DNA from: Eubacterium plexicaudatum ASF492
Lineage (GTDB): Bacteria; Bacillota; Clostridia; Lachnospirales; Lachnospiraceae
DNA: 64,000 nt
Direction: 5' to 3'
Assembly: GCF_000364225.2 (NCBI RefSeq)
Contig: NZ_AQFT02000001.1
Location: 4,607,501-4,671,500 of the forward strand
Below, in pieces: positions 36,658-47,711 of the stretch; position 1 is the stretch's first letter; each line of letters begins with the position of its first letter. A model generated the notes under the pieces. That model was not told the origin of the DNA. It saw only the letters and a program-made list of their open reading frames with translations, and did not search any database. Made by a program: the position numbers and the translations under genes.

Positions 36658-37137
36658 TTACTTTTTATTGTCCAGAAACTGTGCATCTACATACTGTATT
36701 TTTGTCATATTGCGATAATACTGGTTGACCGCTTTATGACTTGCTTTCACTTCACGCACCTGTTTTTTGACAGATTCAAACTTTTCCTGTGCCAGCTTAT
36801 AATTTCGCTGTTCTTCAGCCTGAATGCTGTTGCTCTCCGCAGTTACCTGTCGGATTAAACCCTGAAGCTTTTGAATCTGTTCCTTATACTGTTCTCGGCC
36901 CGCATCCAGCTGTTTTCGAATACGTGCATAGATCTCCTCAAATCCGTCATCCAGCAACTCCAGCTGGTCTACCAAAGCTGCTTTTGTATTAATATTCTCT
37001 TCAAAATCCTCTGGCGCTAATTCTTTATCCAATAGCAGAATACGCTGCTGCTCATTTTTTTCCCGTATCTGATTCAGGATTCCCAGCTTCTTTTTCAGAC
37101 TCTGTTCCAAAATACCCAGATAATTTTCTTCTGACAT
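36658..37137 (-). CDS. FliT/FlgN-like flagellar chaperone
   Basis: A 159-residue, strongly helical, charged protein (MSEENYLGILEQSLKKKLGI, DQLELLDDGFEEIYARIRKQ). It sits directly after fliS, where many Firmicutes carry fliT. FliT binds the cap protein FliD before export, and FlgN binds FlgK/FlgL; a separate FlgN gene exists at 47161-47673, so FliT is the better guess. The ATG is followed by a frame without breaks. Confidence 0.6.
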   Translation of the reverse strand: MSEENYLGILEQSLKKKLGILNQIREKNEQQRILLLDKELAPEDFEENINTKAALVDQLELLDDGFEEIYARIRKQLDAGREQYKEQIQKLQGLIRQVTAESNSIQAEEQRNYKLAQEKFESVKKQVREVKASHKAVNQYYRNMTKIQYVDAQFLDNKK

Positions 37138-37163
37138 ACCTGCGCCTTTCTTATACTACATTC

Positions 37164-37540
37164 CTAAATACTTGCATTCTTCCTCATAACTTCTTTCCAT
37201 GTATCACGCATGGTACGCAGATGCTTGAGTACTTCTTCCAGCATCTTTTCATCTTTTTAATATTTGCGTTTCTGAGAGTTTCCTGAAGATATTGATATAC
37301 ATTGTTAAAATCTTTTGCAACCGGATATTTAAAATTAAGTGTAGACTGAAATTCTTCTATAATCCGTTCTACTTTAATAATATTCGTATGCGCTTTTTGA
37401 ATATCATGTTCTTTAATTGCAACAATTGCCATATTACAAAACTTAATTGCACCATCATACAGCATCAAGGTAAGCTCTCCTTTTGATGCTGTCGTGACTT
37501 TATTTTTTGCATATGCTGCATATCCGCTATTTGTTAACAT
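37164..37540 (-). CDS. fliS: Flagellin export chaperone FliS, 3' frameshift
   Basis: FliS binds the C-terminus of flagellin and prevents premature polymerisation. MLTNSGYAAYAKNKVTTASK, LTLMLYDGAIKFCNMAIVAI and IIEEFQSTLNFKYPVAKDF are characteristic. The sequence as given leaves the family frame at the A5 run 37254-37258 (LRNANIKK). Adding one A gives EKMLEEVLKHLRTMRDTWKE and a stop at 37164, for 125 residues, the normal length. ATG 37540 follows GGAGG. Confidence 0.9.
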
Positions 37541-37612
37541 CCTAGTCCTCCGTGATCTAAAGATATTTTATGTTACGGCTTTGCCACCGGCAAAACCGCA
37601 ACATATTTATGT

Positions 37613-39927
37613 TTATGAACCAAGCATTCCTGCGAATGCCGACTGCTGGCTCTGCAGTTTTGCTAATGCAGTCTCCATAGCTGCAAATTTCTTATAGTAT
37701 GAATCTTCAATTGCCGTTACTTTCTCTTCCCATGCACTGATTTTCTTCGTATAATCGCTGTACGTCTGTGCCATAGCCTTATCATTGTAAATAGACTGAT
37801 AAGAACGCAGACTTGTACTCTTCATCTTGTCATGCAGATTATCATACAGATTGCTTGTTACGCTTCTCATAATCTCAACAACTTTATCCGGATCCGAATT
37901 CAGCATTTCCATCAGCTTATCTGCATTTGCTGATGTTGTATCATCATCCGCATCCCCATCAATATGGAACAGGTTTCTTGTAGCTGCGGTTGTATTGAAA
38001 TAATTGCCTGTCTTAATTCCCAATGTAGCAAGACTGTATTTCTTATCACCAATTTCAACTACGGACTGCATTGCGGAAGTCATGGCAGTAATCAGACCGC
38101 CCAGCGTACTGTCCCGACGCAGCAGGGATCCTTTTACCTTCTTCTCCCATTCTGCAATATCAGATTCGGACAATGCTTCTTTTTCTTCGGATGTTAATGG
38201 CTCATATCCTTTTGCCGACTCCGCATTATATAAGGAAGCCATTTCACCGATAATGCCATTGTATTCGGTTATAAAGTCTTTAATTTTATCATAAAGACCC
38301 TGTGTATCCGTTGCTGTTGTAATCGTAATATCTTCGGTTGTTTTTGCATTCGTCTGGATTGTCAGTCCATTAATATTGAATGTATTCGAGGAAGAAGTAA
38401 ATTCCACTCCATTTAAATATATTTTAGCGTCCGTTGCATCTTCTTTTGTTCCGTTAACCAGTGAACTGTCATAATGATTCTGGAAATAATCTACCTGTTT
38501 GGCAAGCTTTTGTGCATATGCGCTGATGTCCGCAGCTGTCATATCTTTTGTAACATTCGCTCCATCCAGCAGATGATAATTATTTTTTATCTCATCATCT
38601 ATATCCATCATTTCATTCTGCAAATCTTCAACAGCAAGATTGTTTTGTTCAATCTTATTTTTATAACCAGTTGCCATTGCAGCCGCATCCGCACTGGTTG
38701 CTCCTACCGGGAGTACATATGGAGCATTTGCGGTATTTGCCGGATCCTCATACGCATCAACAATTTTCTTATTATTATCGTATGCTTTTACTTTCTGATA
38801 AATTGCGGTTTCTACCTGTACCGGATTTCCGTCTTTATCCAGTACATCATTGCCATTCTCGTCTTTTTATTTTCATAACGGCTAATACCGTTATCATTCA
38901 TAATCTGGTCATACAGATCCGTACCTTTAAAAGCTCCGGTCTGTCCCTGTGTGGCCTCAACCAGTTTACCTGCGCCATCATACACATACATCTTTTCCCG
39001 ATCGGCATCTGACATGTTCGCAAGCTGCGATAAATAGGATGCCCTCTCAGCATCAATATTACTAAGCTCCAATACCGCATGCTGATTACCGTATGCATTC
39101 AAATAGTTAATAGCTGAGGACATTTCAGAATTTTCTTTCTGTTTGTCCTTAATTACCTGATTTTTATCTGCCTTATCCTGTTTCAGCTGTACCAGCTTTT
39201 CAATTTCCGATTGCAGAAATGCTTCGGTGTCCGCAAGATTGCCTTTGTAATACTGTTTCCATTCGTCAACGACTGCCGATGATGAAGTATTTACACCTAA
39301 AGCATGCAATGCCTTTGCACCATTTTCGTCCATACCTACGAGTGAAAAGTCATTGTCCTTGCCGGTTTCCTTAGAAGCGATAAAAATTCTCTGATTTTCC
39401 GCGTCATAAGTAGCCTTTACTCCTGTACCGGAATCATTGATCTTTTTAATGAAATCATCAATCGTATCATCTTCACTCATTTCGATATCTTTGCTGACTC
39501 CATTTCCGGTTATGCGGAACGTGCCGGATCCGGAAAAATTACGATCCAGATAATTTAACTTGGCGGAAGATCCTCTTTTATTGTTCTTGATCTGCGCACC
39601 GGTTAAATACCCGCCTTTGGCCGTTTCCGATATTTTAAGCGTCTGTGTACCGTTTACCGCATTTTTTCCTGCCGTTATCGTTGCCTTTGTAGGATCCGAT
39701 ACCGTCGTTTTCTTCATATTATATCCTGAAGAAAAACGCAGATTATCCAGCGATTTATATAAATTCAACACTTTTGCATTCAGACTTTTCCATTTATCCT
39801 GTGTCCAGGACACTTTCGTCTGCTGCTTCTTTAATTTATCTCCTTTTGACCTGTACGCTGAAACCAGTTCTTTAATAATGGAATCTGTATCCAGACCTGA
39901 ATTCAGCCCGGTAACTCGAATTGTCAT
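37613..39927 (-). CDS. fliD: Flagellar cap protein FliD, frameshift in the middle
   Basis: FliD caps the filament and guides flagellin insertion. The N-terminus (MTIRVTGLNSGLDTDSIIKE) and the C-terminal part (LGGLITAMTSAMQSVVEIGD, LATLGIKTG, coiled coil, LAKLQSQQSAFAGMLGS) are typical. The reading frame breaks at the A5 run 38864-38868; one more A joins ISRYENK to DENGNDVLDKDGNPVQVETA and restores one protein of about 770 residues, long for the family because of a large central insert. A break here would stop filament formation, so sequence error should be tested first. Confidence 0.9.
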
Positions 39928-39941
39928 ATTACTTTACCTCC

Positions 39942-40400
39942 TTAACCCTTTTCATCTACCATAATCCCAGCCATTTCCCAGACTTTCTGTATCATATCCA
40001 GCGTCTCCTCAGGCGGATATTCTTTGATTACGTCTTTAGAATCTTTGTCTACAATTTTAATCATCACACGGTTTGTGCCTTCATGGATGCCGAAGACTGC
40101 TTCTGTCTGTGCCATCATATTTTTTCTCAGTTTATCCACAGCCTGCTGAAGCTGTCTGCTTGTCTGGTGGCCATTGCCGCTTCCCGTATCCTGATCAGCT
40201 CTGTCTTCCGAGTTGCTGCGAACAGGCTGCATAGGCTTTACGATCGCATCTTCAGCCGCAATGGATGCGGGTTTACTGCCTTCTGCTTCCGAAGCAGATT
40301 TTTCCGTCTTTACAGAATCTTTTACTTGAACCGGCTTTGCTGCGCCTGACACACTTCCCTGATATGCCACCGCAGCTGCTTTCATTGCTTCAATCGCCAT
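39942..40400 (-). CDS. flaG: FlaG family protein
   Basis: A 152-residue protein. The conserved FlaG region is at the C-terminus: LRKNMMAQTEAVFGIHEGTN, MIKIVDKDSKDVIKEYPPEE, LDMIQKVWEMAGIMVDEKG. The first 90 residues are low-complexity. FlaG affects filament length in other bacteria. ATG 40400 is preferred over the GTG at 40409 because AAGGAGG lies eight bases before it. It leads the flaG-fliD-fliS group behind its own sigma-28 promoter. Confidence 0.85.
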   Translation of the reverse strand: MAIEAMKAAAVAYQGSVSGAAKPVQVKDSVKTEKSASEAEGSKPASIAAEDAIVKPMQPVRSNSEDRADQDTGSGNGHQTSRQLQQAVDKLRKNMMAQTEAVFGIHEGTNRVMIKIVDKDSKDVIKEYPPEETLDMIQKVWEMAGIMVDEKG

Positions 40401-40463
40401 CTTCTCCACCTCCTTGTGAATACTTTTGTAACTATTGACATTGCTGCTTTTCGTTTGCTGTAT

Positions 40464-40490
40464 ATATCGGTAAAAATCTTAAAATCATTA
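40464..40490 (-). promoter_or_regulatory. Sigma-28 promoter of flaG-fliD-fliS
   Basis: Minus strand TAAT (40487-40490), 15-base spacer, ACCGATAT (40464-40471). About 65 bp upstream of flaG. Confidence 0.7.
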
Positions 40491-40601
40491 GCTTATGATG
40501 AAGGCTTTTCATGACATACTGTCCATATACATGCAAATCCGGCCAAACTGAAAACTGTTTTATAGTCTACAGTTCAGACTCAGCCGGATTTGAAACACAT
40601 T

Positions 40602-40826
40602 TTATTTTCCTTCTGAAAACATCTTTAATGCCTTTAAATTGGCTTCACTTGACGCCGCTTCGTTTTCTTTCTGTATCTGAAGATGTACTTCCTTTCGATA
40701 AATCGGTACTTCTTTTGGAGCCGATACGCCTATTTTCACCTGATCGCCGCGGATTTCCAGAATTGTGACTTCAATGTTGTTGTTCAGCACCAGTGCTTCC
40801 CCTTTTTTTCTCGTCAAAGCCAGCAT
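40602..40826 (-). CDS. csrA: Carbon storage/translation regulator CsrA
   Basis: A 74-residue protein: MLALTRKKGEALVLNNNIEV, ILEIRGDQVKIGVSAPKEVP and IYRKEV are the RNA-binding core of CsrA. CsrA dimers bind GGA motifs and block flagellin translation. It lies 2 bp after fliW, whose product binds and inhibits CsrA. The C-terminal tail is longer than in E. coli, as usual for Firmicutes. Confidence 0.95.
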   Translation of the reverse strand: MLALTRKKGEALVLNNNIEVTILEIRGDQVKIGVSAPKEVPIYRKEVHLQIQKENEAASSEANLKALKMFSEGK

Positions 40827-40828
40827 AT

Positions 40829-41284
40829 CTACTCACCCGCTTTCTTCTTATTTAGAATATCATAAATCTTAAATTTAATCGGATAATCATCTTCCACTAT
40901 CATCTGCGCACCCTGCAGATTATCTGTGTTGATTACAAAAGGAGCTTTCAGATTCACAGACATTTCTTCTATTTTTTCCGGTACGGTAATTGTAACAAGA
41001 ATAAATATGTTTTCTTCCGTGACCTTACCAAGTGATTCCAGCCCTTCCTCGTTCACGACCAACTGATAATCCGGCTTTACATCCAGAGGACTTATAACCG
41101 GCAGCGCAAATGCCGGATCATCCATAGACTGCAGCCATTTTATATTTCCTTTTCCTTCCTTTTCCTCGTCATGAATCAATGTAAAATTCTGCAGATCCGG
41201 AAATCCTATAATGCCTTCTTTCAGCTTGATGATTTTGTCATCCTGGATATCAATCTCACCAAATAATCTTGTATTTGCCTTCAT
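40829..41284 (-). CDS. fliW: Flagellar assembly factor FliW
   Basis: A 151-residue protein with the FliW signature IIKLKEGIIGFPDLQNFTLI, then WLQSMDDPAFALPVISPL and VNLKAPFVINTDNLQGAQMI. FliW is sequestered by flagellin; when free it binds CsrA and releases flagellin translation. Located between flgL and csrA, the standard order. Confidence 0.95.
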   Translation of the reverse strand: MKANTRLFGEIDIQDDKIIKLKEGIIGFPDLQNFTLIHDEEKEGKGNIKWLQSMDDPAFALPVISPLDVKPDYQLVVNEEGLESLGKVTEENIFILVTITVPEKIEEMSVNLKAPFVINTDNLQGAQMIVEDDYPIKFKIYDILNKKKAGE

Positions 41285-41296
41285 TGCATACTCCTT

Positions 41297-43147
41297 TTAA
41301 ATAAAGTCAAGCAGTGTCATTTTACCGATCTTTGCTGCTGCCTGCAGTGCTGCCTGATACGATACGGAAGCTGCCGTATAATTAATCACAAGGTCTGATA
41401 AATCCATATCTTCGTTCATTGATTTTAACTCTTTAAATGTAGATTTTTGTACACTCATTCGGTTCTTTGTCAGTTCCACACGTGCCTGACGGCCGCCCAG
41501 ATTGGTAATTCCAAGATTAATATCATCCAGATATCCCTGAAATTTATCAATATAAGCGCTATAAGTATCATGCATGTTCTGGTTCGCATAATCACGCTGT
41601 TTTTTTGCCGCATCCAGCCATTTGTTTAACTGTTCGAGATCGGCAGGATTTGCATTTTTTACTTTTTCTTCCAGCTCATCTACTATTTTATTAGCCGAAA
41701 TCGCATACTGTACGACATCAATCAGTTCCGTAATGTCCCGGCGGATATTTGTGTCAAATACATCTCTTGCTTCGGTATTGATCTGCATCTGCTGACCATT
41801 TGCGATATTGTATTTGATCGCCTGCGTAATCCATTCCCCGTTTTCATCAAAATTTTCATATACGATGTCGTCACGTTCCGACATATATCTCGTACAATTG
41901 AAAAAGTATTCCGGATGCAGTTCCCCTTCTGCAAAACCGTTCTTATCATAAGTAAAAGAAAAGGTCGCTTTTCCTGCGTCAAAAATTTCCGCCGTCTTAT
42001 CTGTAAAAATCAGCTCTCCGCTTGCATTGTCAAATACAATTTCATTATCGGCAACATCATAGCCATTCTTTCTCAAATCAGCGGTATCTCTGACTTTATA
42101 TACAAGTGTCTGTCCGTTAACCGTTCCTGATAATTCCGGTGCGGTGGAAGAATAATTTACAGACGCTGATTTCGGAGGCTCTGCCGTAATACCTGGCAGC
42201 GCCGTCGGAGGAGTCGTTGTAAAATCATAATCCGAGGTTTTATACAGCTGCGTTGTATATGAACCATTGGCCAGATTTCCAAACTGAGCCGGCACAGCCG
42301 TATAGCCGCTTGGCGGAGTTACGTTAATAACCGGCACATTTGGAGTAACCGATGTATCCATTCCCATTTCAAACGTACATCCGTCTACGCCAAAAGTTTT
42401 ACCGTCTGCTGACATGGTTATCGTACTTTTGACACCGGTTGTTCTATCCGTAACCGTAACACTGAGAGAATTCTGATCTGCGGTAATATTATCATATGCC
42501 AGCCGCAGTCTGTTCAGCTGTACATCATCAAAAACCGGAATATCGGCCGGCGGAATCGGTGGATTCGCATTCGGATCACCTAATATGGTCGTATTTGACG
42601 TATCATCAAATCTTCCTTTGTAATATTCCTTATCTTCAATTTGTTTATAATCAAATGTTTCTGTAATTTTATAATGTTCTGCCTTTGCTTCCGCAGTATT
42701 CATAAATGTTACATTCTGATTTGTTTTATAACCGGTAAAAATCGTTCTTTGATCGTAATCCGCATTGCCTTCGCTGTAAATCTGCTGCTGCAGGGACTGC
42801 AGTTCTTTTAAGATTGCTTCACGGTTTTCCGGCTGAAGCGGATCATTCGTTCCATAGATAGCCTGCTTTTTCGCATCCGTTATGAGATCTTTCATATTAA
42901 TCATCGCTGTCTGCGTACATTCCATCCAGGATTCCGTATCCGGTATATTATTATCGTAATACTGTGTTATCGTACTTAAGGTACTGCGCAGGCGCAGGGC
43001 ACGAATCGCAATAATCGGATTGTCAGAAGGTTTTGTAATTTTTTTCTGGATGGACATCTGGTTATTTGTGTGATCCACTTTCGCTCTGTTTGCATTAATA
43101 TTTGTCTTTGTCCGTTTCACGATCATGGAATTGGTTACTCGCATCAT
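41297..43147 (-). CDS. flgL: Hook-filament junction protein FlgL
   Basis: A 616-residue protein. The N-terminus MRVTNSMIVKRTKTNINANR and C-terminus (LGGRQARVELTKNRMSVQKS, LSDLVINYTAASVSYQAALQ) are the flagellin-like ends of FlgL. About 300 residues longer than the B. subtilis protein owing to a threonine/proline-rich central insert. Two start ATGs are adjacent (MMRVTN); GGAGG precedes. It forms the distal junction ring between hook and filament. Confidence 0.92.
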   Translation of the reverse strand: MMRVTNSMIVKRTKTNINANRAKVDHTNNQMSIQKKITKPSDNPIIAIRALRLRSTLSTITQYYDNNIPDTESWMECTQTAMINMKDLITDAKKQAIYGTNDPLQPENREAILKELQSLQQQIYSEGNADYDQRTIFTGYKTNQNVTFMNTAEAKAEHYKITETFDYKQIEDKEYYKGRFDDTSNTTILGDPNANPPIPPADIPVFDDVQLNRLRLAYDNITADQNSLSVTVTDRTTGVKSTITMSADGKTFGVDGCTFEMGMDTSVTPNVPVINVTPPSGYTAVPAQFGNLANGSYTTQLYKTSDYDFTTTPPTALPGITAEPPKSASVNYSSTAPELSGTVNGQTLVYKVRDTADLRKNGYDVADNEIVFDNASGELIFTDKTAEIFDAGKATFSFTYDKNGFAEGELHPEYFFNCTRYMSERDDIVYENFDENGEWITQAIKYNIANGQQMQINTEARDVFDTNIRRDITELIDVVQYAISANKIVDELEEKVKNANPADLEQLNKWLDAAKKQRDYANQNMHDTYSAYIDKFQGYLDDINLGITNLGGRQARVELTKNRMSVQKSTFKELKSMNEDMDLSDLVINYTAASVSYQAALQAAAKIGKMTLLDFI

Positions 43148-43161
43148 AACTGTTCCCTCCT

Positions 43162-45132
43162 TTATACGCCGGTCTGTGTGATCAGGCGATCATACATCTC
43201 GTTCATTGTTGATATAATTTTGGACGCCAGATTATATGCGTTCTGGAATTTCACGATATCCATACCTTCTTCATCTTCATCCACACTCGATACCGACATC
43301 CGATAGGTATCTATCGTATTGCCAATATCTTCATAATTTGAACTTAAAATATCCGCTTCCTGTCTGTCAACTGTGATATCCGTTACAATATATTCCAAAA
43401 ACTGATTGCCGCCTGATCCGCGGTATATAACCGTTTTTGACTGCAATTCCAGCATCATATCTACCAGTCCTGCTTCACTCTCATCCGTATCCGTACGGGT
43501 CGATGTTGCAAAATAATTCGGGTCTTTGACACTTTTATCATTTACAGCTACGTTTCCGGCTGTCATCTGATAATAGTTGCCGCCTATTGCATCCGACTTA
43601 TAAGTCGTTATCGTACCTTTTTCGCCGTCTTCTTTTTTTGTATCCAAAAACGAATTTTCTTTCCCATCCGGTTTTATGGCAACAAAAAACGCACCCATCT
43701 GTTCGCCATTTGTATCGGCGCCTCCATTCTGGTATTTAAATTCTTCCGGAATCACATTTCCTTCCGCATCAACCGTATAACGGTCCGTAACCGGTGTTCC
43801 ATCCAGTTTCGTTGTCCCGTCGCCTTTTCCGTAAATCTGCATGTCATTAAATTTTCTGCAGAACGAACGTAAAAATTCATTCATCTGAGACATATAATAT
43901 GGAATTCCTCGCGCGTCGATCGGACGGCCAATACTTACCTCTCTGCCGGATTTACCTGCCAGTGAAGTCATATCCGTGTTTTCCATTTCAAACATATAGG
44001 TACATGTTTCTTTTCCATTTTTATCTACCGAAACCGTCATTTCAAATCTTGAATACGTATAGGTCTTGTTTGCAATGGTAATATAACCTCTGTCCGGCAT
44101 ATTCATTGCTTCTACCGATGTGATATTTGGATCCGTAATATAAATCTTTGATGCACCGGCATCTACTTTAGATAATGTACCCTGAAGATTTTCTTTGTTA
44201 TTGCCGTCACGAATATTTAATACGGCTTTTAATTCACCGGACATGGTATCCGAAGAGGCATTAAACTCGTTGCCGGTATGAGACCAGCGGATATCATACA
44301 ATCCGTCTATATCATTCTGATTCACTTTTTCCTGACGGGTATAACATTCCAGAGAATTGTAGTCACTCCCATCTACCAGCAACTGTCCTTCCACACGTAT
44401 ACGGAACACCGTACCGCCTACATACATATCCGGATCGTTACTGTTTAAAACTTTTGTCTCTTCTGTCTCAATCGGTACAATTTTAGACAGTTCATCCAAT
44501 AAATAAGCACGTTGGTCACGCAGTTCATTTGCACGTCTTCCCTGAATCTCTATTGTATTGATCTTATCATTAATAATGGAAATTTTCTGTGCATAGGAAT
44601 TGATCTGACTTACCAGTGCACGCACTTCCTGATTACAATCCGACTGCAGTGTTTTCAGATGTCCGGACATATTATTAAAATATTCCATCAGACTTTGCGC
44701 ATTATTAATAAACTGATTACGAATACTCAGTTCCGAACCGTCTCCTTTTAAAGACTCCATTGTATTGAAGATTTCTTTATAAATGGAAGAAAATCCGGTA
44801 GCGCTGTCTTCAATATCATCTCTGTAAAGATTTTCAATCTGCGCCATATAGTATCCTTTTTTCTCATACTGTCCGACACTACTGTTATTCGTCCAGTATT
44901 TTACATCGTAATACGTATTGCGCAGCTGCGTAATGGAATCCGCATCCACACCGCTTCCAAGCGTTCCATACGTATAATTACGCAAGGAAGCTTTGGCTAC
45001 GAGATTCACAACCTGTTTGCTGTAGCCCGGCGTATTTGCATTGGCTACGTTATTTGCCGTTGTATTAATAGAAGCTGAAAATGCATTTAATGCAGACCAG
45101 CCGATATTTAATCCAAAAAATGTAGAACTCAT
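43162..45132 (-). CDS. flgK: Hook-associated protein FlgK (second copy)
   Basis: A 656-residue FlgK-like protein, intact: NIGWSALNAFSASINTTANN and NVANANTPGYSKQVVNL at the N-terminus, IQGRRANELRDQRAYLLDEL in the middle, and VDEDEEGMDIVKFQNAYNLA with the C-terminal helix. It follows another flgK directly (45150-47139), a tandem arrangement seen in Lachnospiraceae-type flagellar operons. The copies are distant in sequence, so they may make separate junction layers. Confidence 0.88.
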   Translation of the reverse strand: MSSTFFGLNIGWSALNAFSASINTTANNVANANTPGYSKQVVNLVAKASLRNYTYGTLGSGVDADSITQLRNTYYDVKYWTNNSSVGQYEKKGYYMAQIENLYRDDIEDSATGFSSIYKEIFNTMESLKGDGSELSIRNQFINNAQSLMEYFNNMSGHLKTLQSDCNQEVRALVSQINSYAQKISIINDKINTIEIQGRRANELRDQRAYLLDELSKIVPIETEETKVLNSNDPDMYVGGTVFRIRVEGQLLVDGSDYNSLECYTRQEKVNQNDIDGLYDIRWSHTGNEFNASSDTMSGELKAVLNIRDGNNKENLQGTLSKVDAGASKIYITDPNITSVEAMNMPDRGYITIANKTYTYSRFEMTVSVDKNGKETCTYMFEMENTDMTSLAGKSGREVSIGRPIDARGIPYYMSQMNEFLRSFCRKFNDMQIYGKGDGTTKLDGTPVTDRYTVDAEGNVIPEEFKYQNGGADTNGEQMGAFFVAIKPDGKENSFLDTKKEDGEKGTITTYKSDAIGGNYYQMTAGNVAVNDKSVKDPNYFATSTRTDTDESEAGLVDMMLELQSKTVIYRGSGGNQFLEYIVTDITVDRQEADILSSNYEDIGNTIDTYRMSVSSVDEDEEGMDIVKFQNAYNLASKIISTMNEMYDRLITQTGV

Positions 45133-45149
45133 ATACTCACCTCACATCT

Positions 45150-47139
45150 TTACAGCCCTGTTACGAGCATTTCTATCATATCACTGACCGTTTGAATATA
45201 ACGACTGGAAGCATTATAGGCATTTTGATATTTAATCATTCTTGTCAGCTCTTCATCGGAAGATACACCGATTACTTCATTTCGCTGGTTCTCAACTGCC
45301 GACACTGCTCCTTCCAGCTTTTCTGCCGTAGATTCATATACGGAACCAATGATACCGATCTCTCCGACCATTTCTTTATAATATTCACTGTACGTATATT
45401 TTACATTTGTAAAACGCGGATTGATCGAAAGAGTTGTATTATCCCATAAATTTGCAAGTTTCAGTGTCATATCATGCGCAATTTCTTCATTTTGATGAAT
45501 ATGCGGAATGTTTTTGATATGTTTTAACAGTTCATAATTGACACTGATTTCCAAACTCGTGTATTGCTTGGAAGTATCATAGTAATAGTCTTCATTGAGA
45601 ACCCACTGGCCATTGACCTGATTTTTCAGATATTTTTCATTTCCTTTTTTATCCCATGGTGTATATGGTTCTTCATTTATTACACTGTCTATATTCAGAC
45701 TTCCGTCCGGATTAAACAATACATTTCCTTGTGCATCTTTTTTTGGTATTACCGTCGCCACAGACGTATTCTCCGGGTTGAATACCCGATAGGTTTTTCC
45801 GCTGTTCGTATAATACGGCATTGTATCATCTACGTCTTCTTCGTTATAAATGTAAAACTCACGCCATTCGCCGGTATTTTTGTCATACGCTTTGACCGTC
45901 CGATATCGTTCACATCCGGATCTTGTAAATAATTCCTGCGGCGGCTTTTTACCATCTTCGCCTACACAGCAGTTTTCTTCATCCAGTACTTTTACATTGC
46001 GATATCTGGAATATGAACCGTCTTCATTTTGTACAATCAGTTCATCCATTTTCTTATTCGGCGCTAACAGATCATTAATCTGAGTAACAACTGCATGTAT
46101 CAGCTGATCAAATTCTGCCTGTGTATTCTGTATGACAGACAAACCGATGGATGAATCATATTTATCCGGGTCCGCATTTAAAATATGATTAAAATTGGAT
46201 ACCGTCTCTCCTCTTGCCTGTACAAGCGCCTTTAATTCTCCAATATCCGTATTAAATTCCGTACAGATTTTCTGCGAAAAATCAAATACTTCCGCATATT
46301 TTCCGCCCGGTTCATTTGACAGATGCGGCCAGTACGGAGTAACAAATCCTGTCATGCGATCCGTCTTTTTTCCTATCGTGTAACAAAAATATCATCTGCC
46401 ACCATTTCACCTTCAAATTTTAAGGTGACAGAACCGTTTGCTTTCTCTTCGTATGATATATTGCCATATTTGCTCAGCTGATCGAGCGCATAATCTCTGG
46501 CATCGCGTTCATTCATCGCCGTTTCACGGCCGCCTGATTCAATTGACTGAATCTGTATATTCAGATTATGAATCTGTTCTATATATTGATTAATCTTATC
46601 TATATCGTTTGAAATTTGGACATTAACCGTATTCTGATAATTCATCAGACCTTTTATAACTGTCTGTGATCTTGAGACAAACAGACTCGCTTTTTGAATT
46701 ACCAGATTTTGTGCCGCCATGTTGGAAGGATCTTTTGCAAACTCTTCAAATGCCTGCCACAGACTTCCCTCTTCACCATCCAAAATCTGCTGAAAAGCCG
46801 TTCCTTCTAATTCCTGAAAATAATTCTGCACTTCGTCAATCGCTTCAAACGTTGCCTGATAATAAGACTGCCTTCCGTTTTCCTGTCGGAATGCTTTATC
46901 CAGAAAGATATCTCTCGCATGAACGATTTCTCCAATCGAAGTACCCTGTCCAATCAGTTTTTATAGTTGTTTTTTGAATATGCTAAATTGCTGTAGCGTG
47001 CATCACGAAAAACAACCTGCTGACGTACATACCCATCGGTGTTTACGTTAGCCAGGTTGTTTGCTACATTATGAATCGAATCCTGAGAAGCTTTCAGCCC
47101 CGAGTGTCCGATATATATGGAACCCATTCCATTCGCCAT
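45150..47139 (-). CDS. flgK: Hook-associated protein FlgK (first copy), two frameshifts
   Basis: The pieces are: MGSIYIGHSGLKASQDSIHN with NLANVNTDGYVRQQVVFRDA; a middle part with DKAFRQENGRQSYYQATFEA and ETAMNERDARDYALDQLSKY; and a C-terminal part from TPYWPHLSNEPGGKYAEV to ELTRMIKYQNAYNASSRYIQ. Joining needs one A at 46958-46962 (an A5 run on the minus strand) and one A near 46372-46379 (CGATAGG to CGAATAGG). Corrected length about 663 residues. The rest of the gene is well conserved, so a sequence error is plausible. Confidence 0.88.
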
Positions 47140-47160
47140 AATTGCTCACACTCCTGTCCG

Positions 47161-47673
47161 TTATTGTTTTGCGTCAAAGCCGCCGCCTCCTAATATCTCT
47201 CCCGTATTGTAAGCGTTCTTATTGTAGTTCGCTGTTTCGGGTGCGGTGCGCATGCTTCGAAACAGAGTCAGGTCAAACTCTACCATTTCCAGAGCCTGAT
47301 TCAGCAATGTCTGGTTTTGTTCATTAATTCTGCGAACCTCATCTAATGTCGTTTTCAACTGTTTTTTTATGTCTTTTAATCGCTGCTGTTCTTTCGGCTG
47401 GCTGCTCAGCATTTCAATAATCGTATCAACCGTAAAATTCCGATCTGCTTTGTTCAGCACTACCGACATATCCTGCATGACTTTTTGACGCCGGTTATCC
47501 AGGTTTTGAATTTTACTTGCAACGTCCTGTTCCAAATCAACGATTTTTTCCAATGCAGGAACGTTGGCATCTATGATGACCTGCTTTTTCTCCTTAGACA
47601 ACTCTGCCAGCTTTTCATATTCTTTGTTTTCGTCCTCTAAGACCTGAATCAGGTCATCCATTAAACTTGCCAC
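47161..47673 (-). CDS. flgN: Flagellar export chaperone FlgN
   Basis: A 170-residue helical protein between flgM and flgK, the standard place of flgN. MASLMDDLIQVLEDENKEYE, LAELSKEKKQVIIDANVPAL and LEKIVDLEQDVASKIQNLDN match FlgN, which keeps FlgK and FlgL export-competent. ATG 47673 is 38 bp after flgM. Confidence 0.88.
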   Translation of the reverse strand: MASLMDDLIQVLEDENKEYEKLAELSKEKKQVIIDANVPALEKIVDLEQDVASKIQNLDNRRQKVMQDMSVVLNKADRNFTVDTIIEMLSSQPKEQQRLKDIKKQLKTTLDEVRRINEQNQTLLNQALEMVEFDLTLFRSMRTAPETANYNKNAYNTGEILGGGGFDAKQ

Positions 47674-47711
47674 GTTTTATCCTCGCATTCTTTTACTGAT
47701 TCTGTTACTTT

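Noticed and set aside
38474..39012. Rightward hydrophobic frames opposite fliD, resembling membrane proteins
   Set aside because: They are antisense to a well-matched FliD; the hydrophobicity reflects complementing Asn/Lys/Asp-rich codons.
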